From contig JALFRH010000232.1 in assembly GCA_022785155.1 (NCBI GenBank), positions 1 to 33,176 of the forward strand: a stretch of 33,176 nt of DNA, written 5' to 3'. Positions 16,613 through 26,341 of this stretch are shown here, in pieces. A program made the position numbers and the translations under genes. This DNA comes from Spirochaetales bacterium. GTDB taxonomy: Bacteria; Spirochaetota; Spirochaetia; Sphaerochaetales; Sphaerochaetaceae. Position 1 is the stretch's first letter, and the number at the start of each line of letters is the position of its first letter. The notes beneath the pieces are model-generated. The model worked only from the letters and a program-made list of their open reading frames with translations, made no database searches and was not told where the DNA came from.

Positions 16613-17956
16613 TCAGTTCTTCTTTGGAGGAACAGCGATGATATTCTTGAGGCCGGGCTTCTTCTCAAGGTTCTTTACAAGACCTCTCTCTCTAGCCTTA
16701 TTTACGTAGTTAGGATCTTCGAAAGAGTAGTGGAAGTTTGTATGGACATCATATGTTCCCTTCATGAGGGCATAAGCGTCTTCAGTGATTACAAGCTCTT
16801 CATCTGTCGGGATGACGAAGATCTTTACAGGTGAATCATCTGCGCTGATTACAGTTTCAGCGTTTCTGCAGTGTGAAAGGTCGTTCTTCTCTGGATCGAT
16901 CTTGATTTCAAGTCCTTCCAGTCCCTGACAGGATCCAAGTCTGATGTTCTCACCCATTTCACCTACACCTGCAGTGAAGACAATGGCGTCGACCCTTCCG
17001 AGAAGTGCAGCATATGCACCGATGTACTTCTTGATTCTGTGGCACTCAAGGTCTACGCAGAGCTGAGCCTTTTCATCGCCATTTTCAGCCATAATGGAAA
17101 CGTCTCTTCTATCGCTCTTTCCGCAGAGGCCTACAAGACCGGACTTCTTGTTGAGGATAGTGTCCATTTCTTTTACAGAGTAACCTGCATTCTCACAGAT
17201 ATATGGGATGACAGCTGGATCGATGTCTCCGCTTCTTGTTCCCATAACAAGACCTTCAAGTGGAGTGAGACCCATTGTAGTGTCGATACATACACCATTC
17301 TTTACAGCACAAGCGGAAGCACCGTTTCCGATATGGAGGATGATTACGTTTGTATCTTTGTTTTCCTTTCCAAGGAGAACTGCAGCTCTCTTTGCGCAGT
17401 ACAGGTGGCTTGTTCCGTGGAAACCATAGCGGCGTACGTTGTACTTTTCATACCACTCATAAGGAACGGCATACATAAAAGCTTCCCTAGGCATTGTCTG
17501 GTGCCAAGCTGTATCGAGAACGATTGCCTGTGGAACATTTGGCATAAGCTTTCTTGCACATTCGATGCCCATGATGTTGCCTGGCATGTGGAGTGGTCCT
17601 AGTGGAATAAGGGTCTTGAGCTGCTCTATGACTTCATCTGTTACAAGTGTAGACTTCTTGAACATCTCACCGCCGTGGAGAACTCTGTGTCCTACAGCAC
17701 CGATTTCAGAAAGATCCTTGATACAGCCGTATGTAGGATCCTGGAGCATCTTGAGAATGTAATCGATGGCTTCGGCATGGGTGGGAGAAACGAACTTGTC
17801 ATTGAACTCCTCTTTGCCACGAGACTTCTGTTCGATAGTCGAGTATTCCTGGCCGATGCGTTCTACCACACCGACTGTAAGGACATCCTTGTTGTCCCAA
17901 TCATAGACCTGATATTTTGCGGAGGAACTTCCGCAGTTCAAGGTTAAGATTACCAT
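16613..17956 (-). CDS. ackA: Acetate kinase with C-terminal extension
   Basis: [60 protein letters not shown]. Confidence 0.95.
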   Translation of the reverse strand: MVILTLNCGSSSAKYQVYDWDNKDVLTVGVVERIGQEYSTIEQKSRGKEEFNDKFVSPTHAEAIDYILKMLQDPTYGCIKDLSEIGAVGHRVLHGGEMFKKSTLVTDEVIEQLKTLIPLGPLHMPGNIMGIECARKLMPNVPQAIVLDTAWHQTMPREAFMYAVPYEWYEKYNVRRYGFHGTSHLYCAKRAAVLLGKENKDTNVIILHIGNGASACAVKNGVCIDTTMGLTPLEGLVMGTRSGDIDPAVIPYICENAGYSVKEMDTILNKKSGLVGLCGKSDRRDVSIMAENGDEKAQLCVDLECHRIKKYIGAYAALLGRVDAIVFTAGVGEMGENIRLGSCQGLEGLEIKIDPEKNDLSHCRNAETVISADDSPVKIFVIPTDEELVITEDAYALMKGTYDVHTNFHYSFEDPNYVNKARERGLVKNLEKKPGLKNIIAVPPKKN

Positions 17957-18083
17957 TGATATCTCCTGAATATGTTATTCGTTTTATGAGTGAATGATAT
18001 ATCAGAAAGAAGAAAACCTCCACCTCAATAAATGTAAATAAATGAAAAATGGATAAATGTAACTGAAATTGCGTTATATATGT

Positions 18084-19124
18084 ATGAAGCGAATTATATT
18101 GATTGTAGGTTTTTCAGTTTTTCTCTCATTTTTGCTCCACTCTTATTCCATTGTCTTTGACACTGGAAGTATAGGGGTCGAGGGAGATAGAGGAAAGGTT
18201 GGAGTAAATAGATGGGGTATGAGGATAAACAGCCCATACTTTTCCTTCGGCGGCGTGGACACAGGTGGTGACATCAAGAAGATTGACGATCCCCATTACT
18301 CTTATTCCCATGGGCTGTACTATGGCCTTCCCTCCAAGACAACAAGTCTATTCGGTTCCACAATAAGGGGGAAGGAGAGCTGGCTTTCTTTTATTTATGG
18401 AGAGCGTAATGGTTTTGGCTTTGGGTATGAGGGGAGGAATATAAGGGCTTTCCTATATTCATTTTCAAAAGAGGAAGACAAAAACATTCAAAAGAGATTG
18501 GTGGACAGAGTGGACGTAAATGTAATCTACCTGGGCCTTGAGGGAAAGAAGGATATGTTTTCCTTCTCCTCCTTCCTATCCTTTACAGATACCCTTTATT
18601 TCTCCTCCATGGTGAAGGGCAGTATGGATTTGGGCATATTGAAAATAGAGATGGGGTATGGGAGACTCCAGAGGTTACTGAAGAGTACAAATGATTGGGA
18701 GACGAGCCTGCAGCTATCACTACATAAAGAGACTGCAGAAGTTACCTTCTCCCTCTTTCTCTCTCCTCCTCCCATTTATTCTTACTCCTATGGGTCCCTG
18801 GAATTTATATCAGAAGGAGGAATGACAATAGGGAACGTAAGGATTGAAGGGGCTTTAAAACGAAGCTTTAAAAATGGAAAGGAAGATGTGGACGCCTCCC
18901 TTTCTCTTTCCCATTCTTTCTGGAAAGTGAAGATATCGAAAAAAAGCGGCGTCACCGTTTCCTGTAGTTTCGATTCTTCTTCCTTCTCCATAGGACAGGA
19001 TAAACTGGAGACGAAAGTCGTGTTGGAGGAGAATGAAGTGGAGATTACCGTCGACAGTGGAGGAAAGAGTAGTGTAAAGGGGAGAATAGAAATAAAGGAT
19101 CAAACCAGTCCTCCAAGACCATGA
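18084..19124 (+). CDS. Hypothetical exported protein, possible beta-barrel-like outer-membrane protein
   Basis: Signal-like N-terminus MKRIILIVGFSVFLSFLLHSYS, then alternating aromatic/Gly/Ser-rich strands; no recognised family. Confidence 0.55.
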   Translation: MKRIILIVGFSVFLSFLLHSYSIVFDTGSIGVEGDRGKVGVNRWGMRINSPYFSFGGVDTGGDIKKIDDPHYSYSHGLYYGLPSKTTSLFGSTIRGKESWLSFIYGERNGFGFGYEGRNIRAFLYSFSKEEDKNIQKRLVDRVDVNVIYLGLEGKKDMFSFSSFLSFTDTLYFSSMVKGSMDLGILKIEMGYGRLQRLLKSTNDWETSLQLSLHKETAEVTFSLFLSPPPIYSYSYGSLEFISEGGMTIGNVRIEGALKRSFKNGKEDVDASLSLSHSFWKVKISKKSGVTVSCSFDSSSFSIGQDKLETKVVLEENEVEITVDSGGKSSVKGRIEIKDQTSPPRP

Positions 19125-19337
19125 AGGACAGTTTTCCCGTCCCCATATGACTATAAATGGAACGAAAAAAAGGAAATACACTTGAAGGCATATGCGAGTT
19201 CAATTCTTGGCCCAGGAATGTATATTTTGTGTGTAAAACGGGTTCTATGAAATTTTTATGGCAGCCAATCTTCTTTAATCATGGGCATAAATCTATTATA
19301 CTTACAGAAAGTGCCTTTGGCACAAAGGAGATTAAGC

Positions 19338-20741
19338 ATGAAGCTGTATAACACAATGGATCGCAAAGTTGAGGAGTTCGTACCGATTGAAGAAGGAAAG
19401 GTCGGAATGTACTGTTGTGGTCCTACAGTCTACAACTATGCCCATATCGGTAACTTAAGGACTTATATTTTTGAAGATATACTTCACCGCACCTTGGAAG
19501 AGGCTGGATATAGAGTAAAACATGTCATGAACATCACTGATGTGGGACATCTTACAGGTGATGGAGACGATGGCGAAGACAAATTGGGCAAGAGAAGTAG
19601 AGAGACTGGAAAGAGCGTATGGGATATTGCAGCATTCTATACAGACGCTTTTTTTGCAGATGAAAAAGCTTTGAATATCAAGAGACCCAATGTAGTGTGC
19701 AAGGCTACCGACCACATACAGGATATGATCGCCCTCATCAAGAGACTGGAAGAGAAGGGCCATACATATACTGCCGGAGGAAATGTCTATTTCTCAATAG
19801 ATACCATCGACGACTATGGAAAACTTGCAGGCCAGAAACAGGAAGATAAGCTCAGCGGTGCACGTATTGCAGTGGATGGCAACAAGCGTAATCCTCAGGA
19901 CTTCGTACTATGGTTCACCAACAGCAAGTTCGGCGAGCAGGCTATGATGTGGGACTCCCCATGGGGAAGAGGATATCCTGGCTGGCATATCGAATGCTCC
20001 GCCATGAGCATGAAATATCTTGGTGAAACCTTTGATATCCATTGCGGTGGCATAGATGCAATTCCTGTCCACCACACCAATGAAATTGCTCAGAGTGAAG
20101 CCGCCACCGGCCATAAGTGGGTCAACTACTGGTGCCATGGAGAATTCCTTCTCAACGATAAGGGTAAGATGAGTAAATCCTCAGGAGAGTTCCTGACTCT
20201 ACCTGTATTGGTAGGTCATGGCTACAATGCTCTGGATTACAGATATTTCTGTCTAGGCGGCCATTATCGTACTCAGCTTAAGTTCTCCTACGAGGCTTTG
20301 GACCATGCAAAGAGCGCAAGGGAGAGGCTGAACTCAATGGTGGCTGAGTTAAAGGCAAAGGCAAAGCCGGAATCCACAATCTCTGAAAAGGCAGAGAGTT
20401 ACAAGGATTCTTTCTTTGCCGCGCTTTTCAACGACCTCAGATGCCCTGAGGCCTTGGCTGTAATGTGGAAGATGCTGAAAGACAACTCCATTCCCGAAGG
20501 AGAAAAGCTTTCTCTTCTTTACTCCATGGATAAAGTACTTGGTTTGGACCTGGATAAAGTCGAGGCCAAGAAGGAAGAAAAGGTAGGTGGAGAAGAGGAG
20601 TGGAAGCTTGTTGAAGAGAGAAAACAGGCTAAGGCTGAAAAGAACTATCAGAGAGCCGATGAAATAAGAAAAGAGTTGGAAGAAAGGGGATATATCGTGA
20701 AAGATACCCCTCAGGGACCAATTCTTCAAAAAATAGTGTAA
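19338..20741 (+). CDS. cysS: Cysteinyl-tRNA synthetase
   Basis: MKLYNTMDRKVEEF, YCCGPTVYNYAHIGNLRTYIFED, GWHIECSAMSMKYLG, KMSKSSGEF; ATG 19338 with AAAGGAG RBS. Confidence 0.95.
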   Translation: MKLYNTMDRKVEEFVPIEEGKVGMYCCGPTVYNYAHIGNLRTYIFEDILHRTLEEAGYRVKHVMNITDVGHLTGDGDDGEDKLGKRSRETGKSVWDIAAFYTDAFFADEKALNIKRPNVVCKATDHIQDMIALIKRLEEKGHTYTAGGNVYFSIDTIDDYGKLAGQKQEDKLSGARIAVDGNKRNPQDFVLWFTNSKFGEQAMMWDSPWGRGYPGWHIECSAMSMKYLGETFDIHCGGIDAIPVHHTNEIAQSEAATGHKWVNYWCHGEFLLNDKGKMSKSSGEFLTLPVLVGHGYNALDYRYFCLGGHYRTQLKFSYEALDHAKSARERLNSMVAELKAKAKPESTISEKAESYKDSFFAALFNDLRCPEALAVMWKMLKDNSIPEGEKLSLLYSMDKVLGLDLDKVEAKKEEKVGGEEEWKLVEERKQAKAEKNYQRADEIRKELEERGYIVKDTPQGPILQKIV

Positions 20742-20768
20742 CCATTAGATAGGAAATTTGTTAATAAG

Positions 20769-21302
20769 ATGGAAATCAAAAGTACCAACCGGGAAGATTT
20801 CAGGAAAGTATACGATGCGAATTACACACTTTTGATGCAGGTGGTGATGCACATTGTCTACAATCAGGAAATTGCAGAAGACTTGGTCCAGGAATCATTC
20901 GAACGTTTTTATGTTAAGAATCTTTCCTTCCCGACCATGGATGATGCCAAGTATTGGCTGTTGAGAGTTTCCAAGAATCTGGCTCTCAATAATGTTCGAA
21001 GGAACAAGAGAGAGATACAGCTTGTGGATAAGGTCAAAAAGATGCCGGGTGAAACCGCAAACTACTATGACTCCTCCAAGGCTGTCATGGAAGAAGAGGA
21101 AAGAAAGGCTGTTAGAGATGCCGTCAATGCTCTGCCAGAGAACTTGAGAAGCGTGATACAGCTGAAAGAGTACTCGGGTCTTGACTATAAAGCTATAGGA
21201 AAGGTTCTGGGTATTTCTGAAACTAATGTTAAGGTCAGAGTCCATAGAGCCAGAAAAAAGCTGGAAGAGATTCTTTCCTCGGAGGATAAAGATGTGTATT
21301 GA
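20769..21302 (+). CDS. ECF-type sigma-70 family RNA polymerase sigma factor
   Basis: EIAEDLVQESFERFYV (region 2), ALPENLRSVIQLKEYSGLDYKAIGKVLGISETNVKVRVHRARKKL (region 4). Confidence 0.9.
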   Translation: MEIKSTNREDFRKVYDANYTLLMQVVMHIVYNQEIAEDLVQESFERFYVKNLSFPTMDDAKYWLLRVSKNLALNNVRRNKREIQLVDKVKKMPGETANYYDSSKAVMEEEERKAVRDAVNALPENLRSVIQLKEYSGLDYKAIGKVLGISETNVKVRVHRARKKLEEILSSEDKDVY

Positions 21303-21831
21303 TCTGCAGATGCTGTCCGCATATATGGATGGAGAATTGAAAGAGCCATACAGAACCCAGGTGAAGGAACACCTGGAGCACTGTGCCGCCTGCAGGAATC
21401 TTCTTGAGAATATGAAGTCTTTGGATGAAAGGATTCAGAAAGATACTTTTTCTGATGAAGAACTTAATAGGAACAAAGACGCCATTTTCAAGAAACTTGA
21501 TGCAAAGTGTTTTGGGGAAGGTAAGCAGATCTCTTTCTTTAGAAGAAAGATACAGATGAGCATACCTGCTGCAATAACAGCCGCAGCCGCTGCAGTATTC
21601 ATCTTTGCCGGTGGATTTGTTTTCTTTGGTTCAAATGCAAAAGAGACCAATGATATTCTTCCGTCATTCTCCGTCAATGCCGATACGGAAAACGTCAGAC
21701 TTGTTTCTTCTGGCAAGAACAGTCTGGATGATTATACTCTTGAAGAAATACTCCAGTATCTGGATGGAAAAGGCTACCAGGTGGATATATCCATAAAAGG
21801 CCTCCAGCCTTTGGAAGAGAAAGGGGAATGA
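21292..21831 (+). CDS. Membrane-anchored zinc-binding (ZAS-type) anti-sigma factor
   Basis: CIDLQMLSAYMDGELKEPYRTQVKEHLEHCAACRNLL, one TM segment; ATG 21292 overlaps the sigma gene stop by 11 bp. Confidence 0.85.
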   Translation: MCIDLQMLSAYMDGELKEPYRTQVKEHLEHCAACRNLLENMKSLDERIQKDTFSDEELNRNKDAIFKKLDAKCFGEGKQISFFRRKIQMSIPAAITAAAAAVFIFAGGFVFFGSNAKETNDILPSFSVNADTENVRLVSSGKNSLDDYTLEEILQYLDGKGYQVDISIKGLQPLEEKGE

Positions 21832-21860
21832 AAAAACTTGGACCCGTGGTTTCGGGTCCA
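21828..21860 (-). terminator. Rho-independent terminator downstream of the second MATE gene
   Basis: Minus strand GGACCC…GGGTCC followed by AAGTTTTTT. Confidence 0.75.
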
Positions 21861-21878
21861 TTAATATAGCCTATATCA

Positions 21879-23240
21879 TCATGCTTTCTCTTTACTCTTT
21901 GTCCTGCACTCTTTAAGAAATGAAAAGTAAAGGTAGAAAGCCAGGGAGAAAGTCAGGACATCTGCTGCTGGCTGAGCTATCTCGACGCCTGTTATACCCA
22001 GGAATCTGGGAAGAATAAGAATGGCGGGTATGAAGAAGATGCCTTGTCTGCAAAGGGCGAGAAGAGTGGCGGCCGCCACATGGCTTGTTCCCTGAAGGGC
22101 CATATTTGCCGTTACGTTTATTCCGCAGAAGGGTAGGAGAAGGCACTGTGCCCTCAAGGCCACCGTACCCACCTGGAGGACCAAGGGATCGTTACTTATG
22201 AAAGCCTTGATGATGGACGGGGTGAAGATATAGGTAAGGATCGAGAGTATGGTTATGATGATGGACCCTACCTTACCTGTAAAGACTGTGGCTTCCCTTA
22301 CTCTCTCATATTTGCCAGCTCCCCAGTTATAGGAGCAGACAGGCTGGAAGCCCTGTCCGAAACCCAGAAGGGCTGAGAAAATAAAGAAGGTGATCCTTCC
22401 TGTAATACTCATGGCTGCAATTGCTGCGTCTCCATATTGGGCGGCACTTAAGTTCAATAGAATTGTTGAGACACTGGCCAACCCCTGTCTTGCAAGGGAT
22501 GGAAGTCCAGTCTTAATTATGGTGATAAGTATTTTGATACGGAAATTCTTAAGTTTCTTTATGGATATCTCCGCTTCGCTCTTTCCTGTAATAAAGGCCA
22601 TGAGAAGAATAATGAAGCTGATGAACTGGCTTAGGGCTGTGGCAATGGCGGCACCTGCAGTTCCGAATCCAAATACGAAGATGAACAATGGATCCAAGGC
22701 GATGTTGAGTACTCCACCTGTTGTGATGCCTATCATTGCATAAAAAGCTTTTCCCTCGGAACGGAGGATATTGTTCATGACAAGGGCTCCGATCATAAAT
22801 GGGCAGGCAAGAAATATGTACTGGGCATAGGCTTCGGCATAGGGAAGAATGGTCTCTGTCGCACCCAGGACCTTCATCAGGTTTTTGTTGAAGACAATAC
22901 CTAAGACCGCCAGGACTCCGCCCAATAGAATGGCGAAGAAGAAAGAGATGGAAACCAAGGTGTCGGCCTTGTCCTTTTCCTTGGCTCCAAGGGAACGGGC
23001 TGCCAGGATTCCTCCTCCCAAACCAATGGTGAAACCTACTGCCTGGATTATTGCCATTATTGAGAAAACAACACCTACTGCGGCTGAGGCACTGGTTCCT
23101 ATCTGGGAAACGAAATAGGTGTCAGCCATGTTGTAGATGGAAGAAATAAGCATAGATACGATGGTCGGTATCGCCAAACGTGGAATAAGGGAAGACACAG
23201 GAGCCTGTGTCATTCTTATATATTGTTGTGTCTCATTCAT
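21879..23240 (-). CDS. MATE family efflux transporter
   Basis: MNETQQYIRMTQAPVSSLIPRLAIPTIVSMLISSIYNMADTYFVSQIGTSASAAVGVVF; GQGFQPVCSYNWGAGKYERV. Start MNETQQ preferred (cat at 23238-23240). Confidence 0.9.
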   Translation of the reverse strand: MNETQQYIRMTQAPVSSLIPRLAIPTIVSMLISSIYNMADTYFVSQIGTSASAAVGVVFSIMAIIQAVGFTIGLGGGILAARSLGAKEKDKADTLVSISFFFAILLGGVLAVLGIVFNKNLMKVLGATETILPYAEAYAQYIFLACPFMIGALVMNNILRSEGKAFYAMIGITTGGVLNIALDPLFIFVFGFGTAGAAIATALSQFISFIILLMAFITGKSEAEISIKKLKNFRIKILITIIKTGLPSLARQGLASVSTILLNLSAAQYGDAAIAAMSITGRITFFIFSALLGFGQGFQPVCSYNWGAGKYERVREATVFTGKVGSIIITILSILTYIFTPSIIKAFISNDPLVLQVGTVALRAQCLLLPFCGINVTANMALQGTSHVAAATLLALCRQGIFFIPAILILPRFLGITGVEIAQPAADVLTFSLAFYLYFSFLKECRTKSKEKA

Positions 23241-23343
23241 GGTCCCAAATTTATCACAATTTAAAGAAAAGAGGGATACACTCTCTCCATTGTTAAGAGC
23301 ACTGTTTTTTGATACCATAAACGGCGACGGAGGACTTTTACGT

Positions 23344-25992
23344 ATGAAAGCCGTGGAATTGGCAAAAGCCTATAACCCAAAAGATTTTGAGGACCGCATC
23401 TACAGCGAATGGAAAGAGAAGGGAGAGTTTGCTCCTAGAAGTGGCGAGGGACATTTTACTGTCGTCATGCCACCTCCAAACGTCACAGGTGTCCTCCACA
23501 TGGGCCATGCTTTGAATAACAGCCTACAGGATATAATCATCAGATATAAAAGAATGACGGGTGTTCCGACCCTTTGGGTTCCTGGAACAGACCATGCCGG
23601 TATCGCAACACAGAACGTCGTTGAAAGACAGCTTGCAAAGGAAGGCTTGAGACGCCAGGATCTTGGAAGAGAGAAGTTCTTGGAGCGTACTTGGGCTGTA
23701 AAAGACAAGCACCACAACATCATCAAGAGCCAGCTTGAGAAAATGGGATGTTCCTGCGATTGGGACCATGAAAGATTCACAATGGATGAAGGTCTTTCAA
23801 AGGCTGTAAGGGAGTCTTTCGTCACCCTGTATGAGAGAGGCTTGGTATATAAAGGAAAATATCTTGTAAACTACTGCCCCAAGTGTGGAACAGCCTTGGC
23901 GGATGATGAAGTGGAGTATGAGAACGTACCTGGAAAACTCTATGACGTAAGATACCCATATTCCGATGGCTCGGGGTGGATCACTGTTGCAACCACAAGA
24001 CCTGAGACAATGTTCGGAGACGTGGCTGTTGCAGTAAACCCTGAAGACGAGAGATATAAGGATATCATCGGAAAGAAGCTTAGACTTCCTCTTACAGATA
24101 GGGAGATCCCTATTATTGCAGACTCCTTTGTCGAGCTTGGCTTTGGAACAGGTATGGTGAAGATCACTCCTGCCCATGACCCTAATGACTGGGAGTGTGG
24201 AAAGAGACACAACCTGGAAGCCATCAATGTCCTCAATCCTGATGGAACAATGAATGAAAACTGCCCTGAAAAATACAGAGGGGTTCCGGCTCAGGAAGCA
24301 AGAAAGATGGTTGCAGAGGAGCTTAAGGAGAAGGGCTATCTCGTAAGCGAAAAGGACTACAACCATGAAGTAGGCCACTGTTATAGATGCCACACCATCG
24401 TGGAGCCGTATCTTTCGGAGCAGTGGTTTGTAAAGATGCGCGGTATGGCGGACAAAGCCATTGATGCATGGAAGAAGGGTGACATCCAGTTCTATCCCAA
24501 GAGATGGGAAAACACCTATATCCATTGGATGGAAACCATCAAGGACTGGTGTATCTCCCGTCAGTTGTGGTGGGGACACAGAATCCCTGTGTGGTACTGT
24601 GAAGACTGCGGTGAAATGATAGTGTCCAGAGAAGATGTGACAGAGTGTCCAAAGTGCCACAGTCACAACCTGAAGCAGGATACTGATGTTCTTGATACTT
24701 GGTTCTCTTCCTGGCTCTGGCCTTTCTCAACTCTCGGCTGGCCGGAAAAGACAGCTGACTTTGAGAAGTTCTTCCAGACAAACACCCTTGTATCAGCCTA
24801 CGATATCATCTTCTTCTGGATCAGCAGAATGATTATGGCCAGCGAGGAATTCCTTGGAAAGGCTCCTTTCAAGGACATTGTCATCACAGGTCTTGTAAGA
24901 GATACCCAGGGTAGAAAGATGTCCAAGTCTTTGGGAAACGGAATCGATCCATTGGATGTCATCGACGAGTATGGTGCAGATGCCATGAAGTTCACCCTCT
25001 GCTTCCTTGCAGCCCAGGGCCAGGATGTCCAGATCGATATGAACTCCTTCAAGCTTGGATCAAGATTTGCCAATAAGATTTGGAACGCAACAAGATTCCT
25101 GTTGATGAATCTTGAAGGCAGAAATCTTGTAAAGGTTGAAAAAGAAAGACTCAATACTTTGGACAAGTGGATCTATTCTCGTCTCAACGATGCAGCCCTC
25201 TCAATCAAGAAGGCTATGGAAGAGTATCACTTCAATGATGCGGCACAGACAGTCTATTCATTCTTCTGGAATGATTTCTGTGACTGGTATATTGAAGCAA
25301 GTAAGGAAAAGCTTCTCCATGGAAGCGATGAAGAGAAGGACCTGCAGGTCTCCATCCTTATGGATATCCTGGAGTCATCAATGCGCTTGATGCATCCATT
25401 CCTTTCCTTCCTTACAGAAGAGATCTATCAGAAGCTTCCCAACCACAATGGAGACGTAATCGTAGCCAAGTATCCTGAATACGATGAAAAGGAAAAGGAT
25501 GCTTTTGCCGAGGCTTCCATGGATAGCCTTCAGGAAGTGGTAAGAGTGGTGAGAGCTGTGAGAAGCACACTTGGAATCGGACCGGAGAAGAAGCTGAAGG
25601 TTGTCGTGAGACCGGATAAGACAAATAAGTATGTGGACTTCTACAACAATGAAGTGAAGATAATGACATCTTTCATGGGTGCTTCCTCCGTAATCATAGA
25701 CGCAGAAGGCAGTGAAGATACTTCAAAGGCCTTCCCTTGCCATGGAAGTGGCTTCGAAGCCTTTGTCTTTGTACGTGACGCCATCGATGTAGAGGGTGAG
25801 ATCAAGAGACTTGAAGGGGAGATAAAGAAGGCTGAAGCCAATTTGGCCCAGAGCATAAAGAAGCTTGAAAACGAGAACTTCATTTCCCATGCAAAACCTG
25901 AAGCCATCGAGAAGGAGAAGAGCAAGAAGGCAGAGTTCGAAGAAAAGATTGCAAAATCCACAGAACACATATCCCTTCTTAAGACTCTTTGA
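23344..25992 (+). CDS. valS: Valyl-tRNA synthetase
   Basis: PPPNVTGVLHMGHALNNSLQDI, WVPGTDHAGIATQ, GRKMSKSLGNGIDPLDVI; ATG 23344 with GGAGG RBS. Confidence 0.96.
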   Translation: MKAVELAKAYNPKDFEDRIYSEWKEKGEFAPRSGEGHFTVVMPPPNVTGVLHMGHALNNSLQDIIIRYKRMTGVPTLWVPGTDHAGIATQNVVERQLAKEGLRRQDLGREKFLERTWAVKDKHHNIIKSQLEKMGCSCDWDHERFTMDEGLSKAVRESFVTLYERGLVYKGKYLVNYCPKCGTALADDEVEYENVPGKLYDVRYPYSDGSGWITVATTRPETMFGDVAVAVNPEDERYKDIIGKKLRLPLTDREIPIIADSFVELGFGTGMVKITPAHDPNDWECGKRHNLEAINVLNPDGTMNENCPEKYRGVPAQEARKMVAEELKEKGYLVSEKDYNHEVGHCYRCHTIVEPYLSEQWFVKMRGMADKAIDAWKKGDIQFYPKRWENTYIHWMETIKDWCISRQLWWGHRIPVWYCEDCGEMIVSREDVTECPKCHSHNLKQDTDVLDTWFSSWLWPFSTLGWPEKTADFEKFFQTNTLVSAYDIIFFWISRMIMASEEFLGKAPFKDIVITGLVRDTQGRKMSKSLGNGIDPLDVIDEYGADAMKFTLCFLAAQGQDVQIDMNSFKLGSRFANKIWNATRFLLMNLEGRNLVKVEKERLNTLDKWIYSRLNDAALSIKKAMEEYHFNDAAQTVYSFFWNDFCDWYIEASKEKLLHGSDEEKDLQVSILMDILESSMRLMHPFLSFLTEEIYQKLPNHNGDVIVAKYPEYDEKEKDAFAEASMDSLQEVVRVVRAVRSTLGIGPEKKLKVVVRPDKTNKYVDFYNNEVKIMTSFMGASSVIIDAEGSEDTSKAFPCHGSGFEAFVFVRDAIDVEGEIKRLEGEIKKAEANLAQSIKKLENENFISHAKPEAIEKEKSKKAEFEEKIAKSTEHISLLKTL

Positions 25993-26004
25993 GAAAGAAA
26001 CAAG

Positions 26005-26022
26005 ACCCCGGGAAACCGGGGC
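26005..26022. terminator. GC-rich hairpin between convergent valS and the small H1-like gene
   Basis: ccccgg-gaaa-ccgggg; weak T-tracts on both sides. Confidence 0.55.
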
Positions 26023-26049
26023 CTTATCATAGAGTAAACGAAAGAATAA

Positions 26050-26235
26050 TCACTCTTTTTCCAATTCTTCTTTAGCTTGGGATATCTCCGCTCTTCTTGC
26101 TTTTGCAAGCTTGGCTATTTCTGCCAGAGCCTTTCTTGCTCTTGTGGCGGAGGACTTTACGCCCTTTTCAACAAACTTTTTGTTTTCAGTTACATAGATC
26201 TCCATCTGGGCAATAATTTCATCATGAATAGACAT
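26050..26235 (-). CDS. Histone H1-like (Hc1-type) small protein
   Basis: QMEIYVTENKKFVEKGVKSSATRARKALAEIAKLAKARRAEISQAKEE resembles the remembered Chlamydia HctA N-terminal region (…AEKGNKAAAQRVRTESIKLEKVAKVYRKESIKAEK). Confidence 0.7.
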   Translation of the reverse strand: MSIHDEIIAQMEIYVTENKKFVEKGVKSSATRARKALAEIAKLAKARRAEISQAKEELEKE

Positions 26236-26341
26236 GGCTATCTCTCCTATTTCATTTACTGATGAAGAAATAATAACACATTAAATGTAGAGTGCAAGTG
26301 TCAATGAAACATTTATATCCTTTTGGTGGACTCTTCCATGG

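Noticed and set aside
18029-18062. Two ataaatgtaa direct repeats between ackA and the hypothetical exported protein
   Set aside because: Short, AT-rich, low-complexity context; insufficient evidence for a regulatory site.
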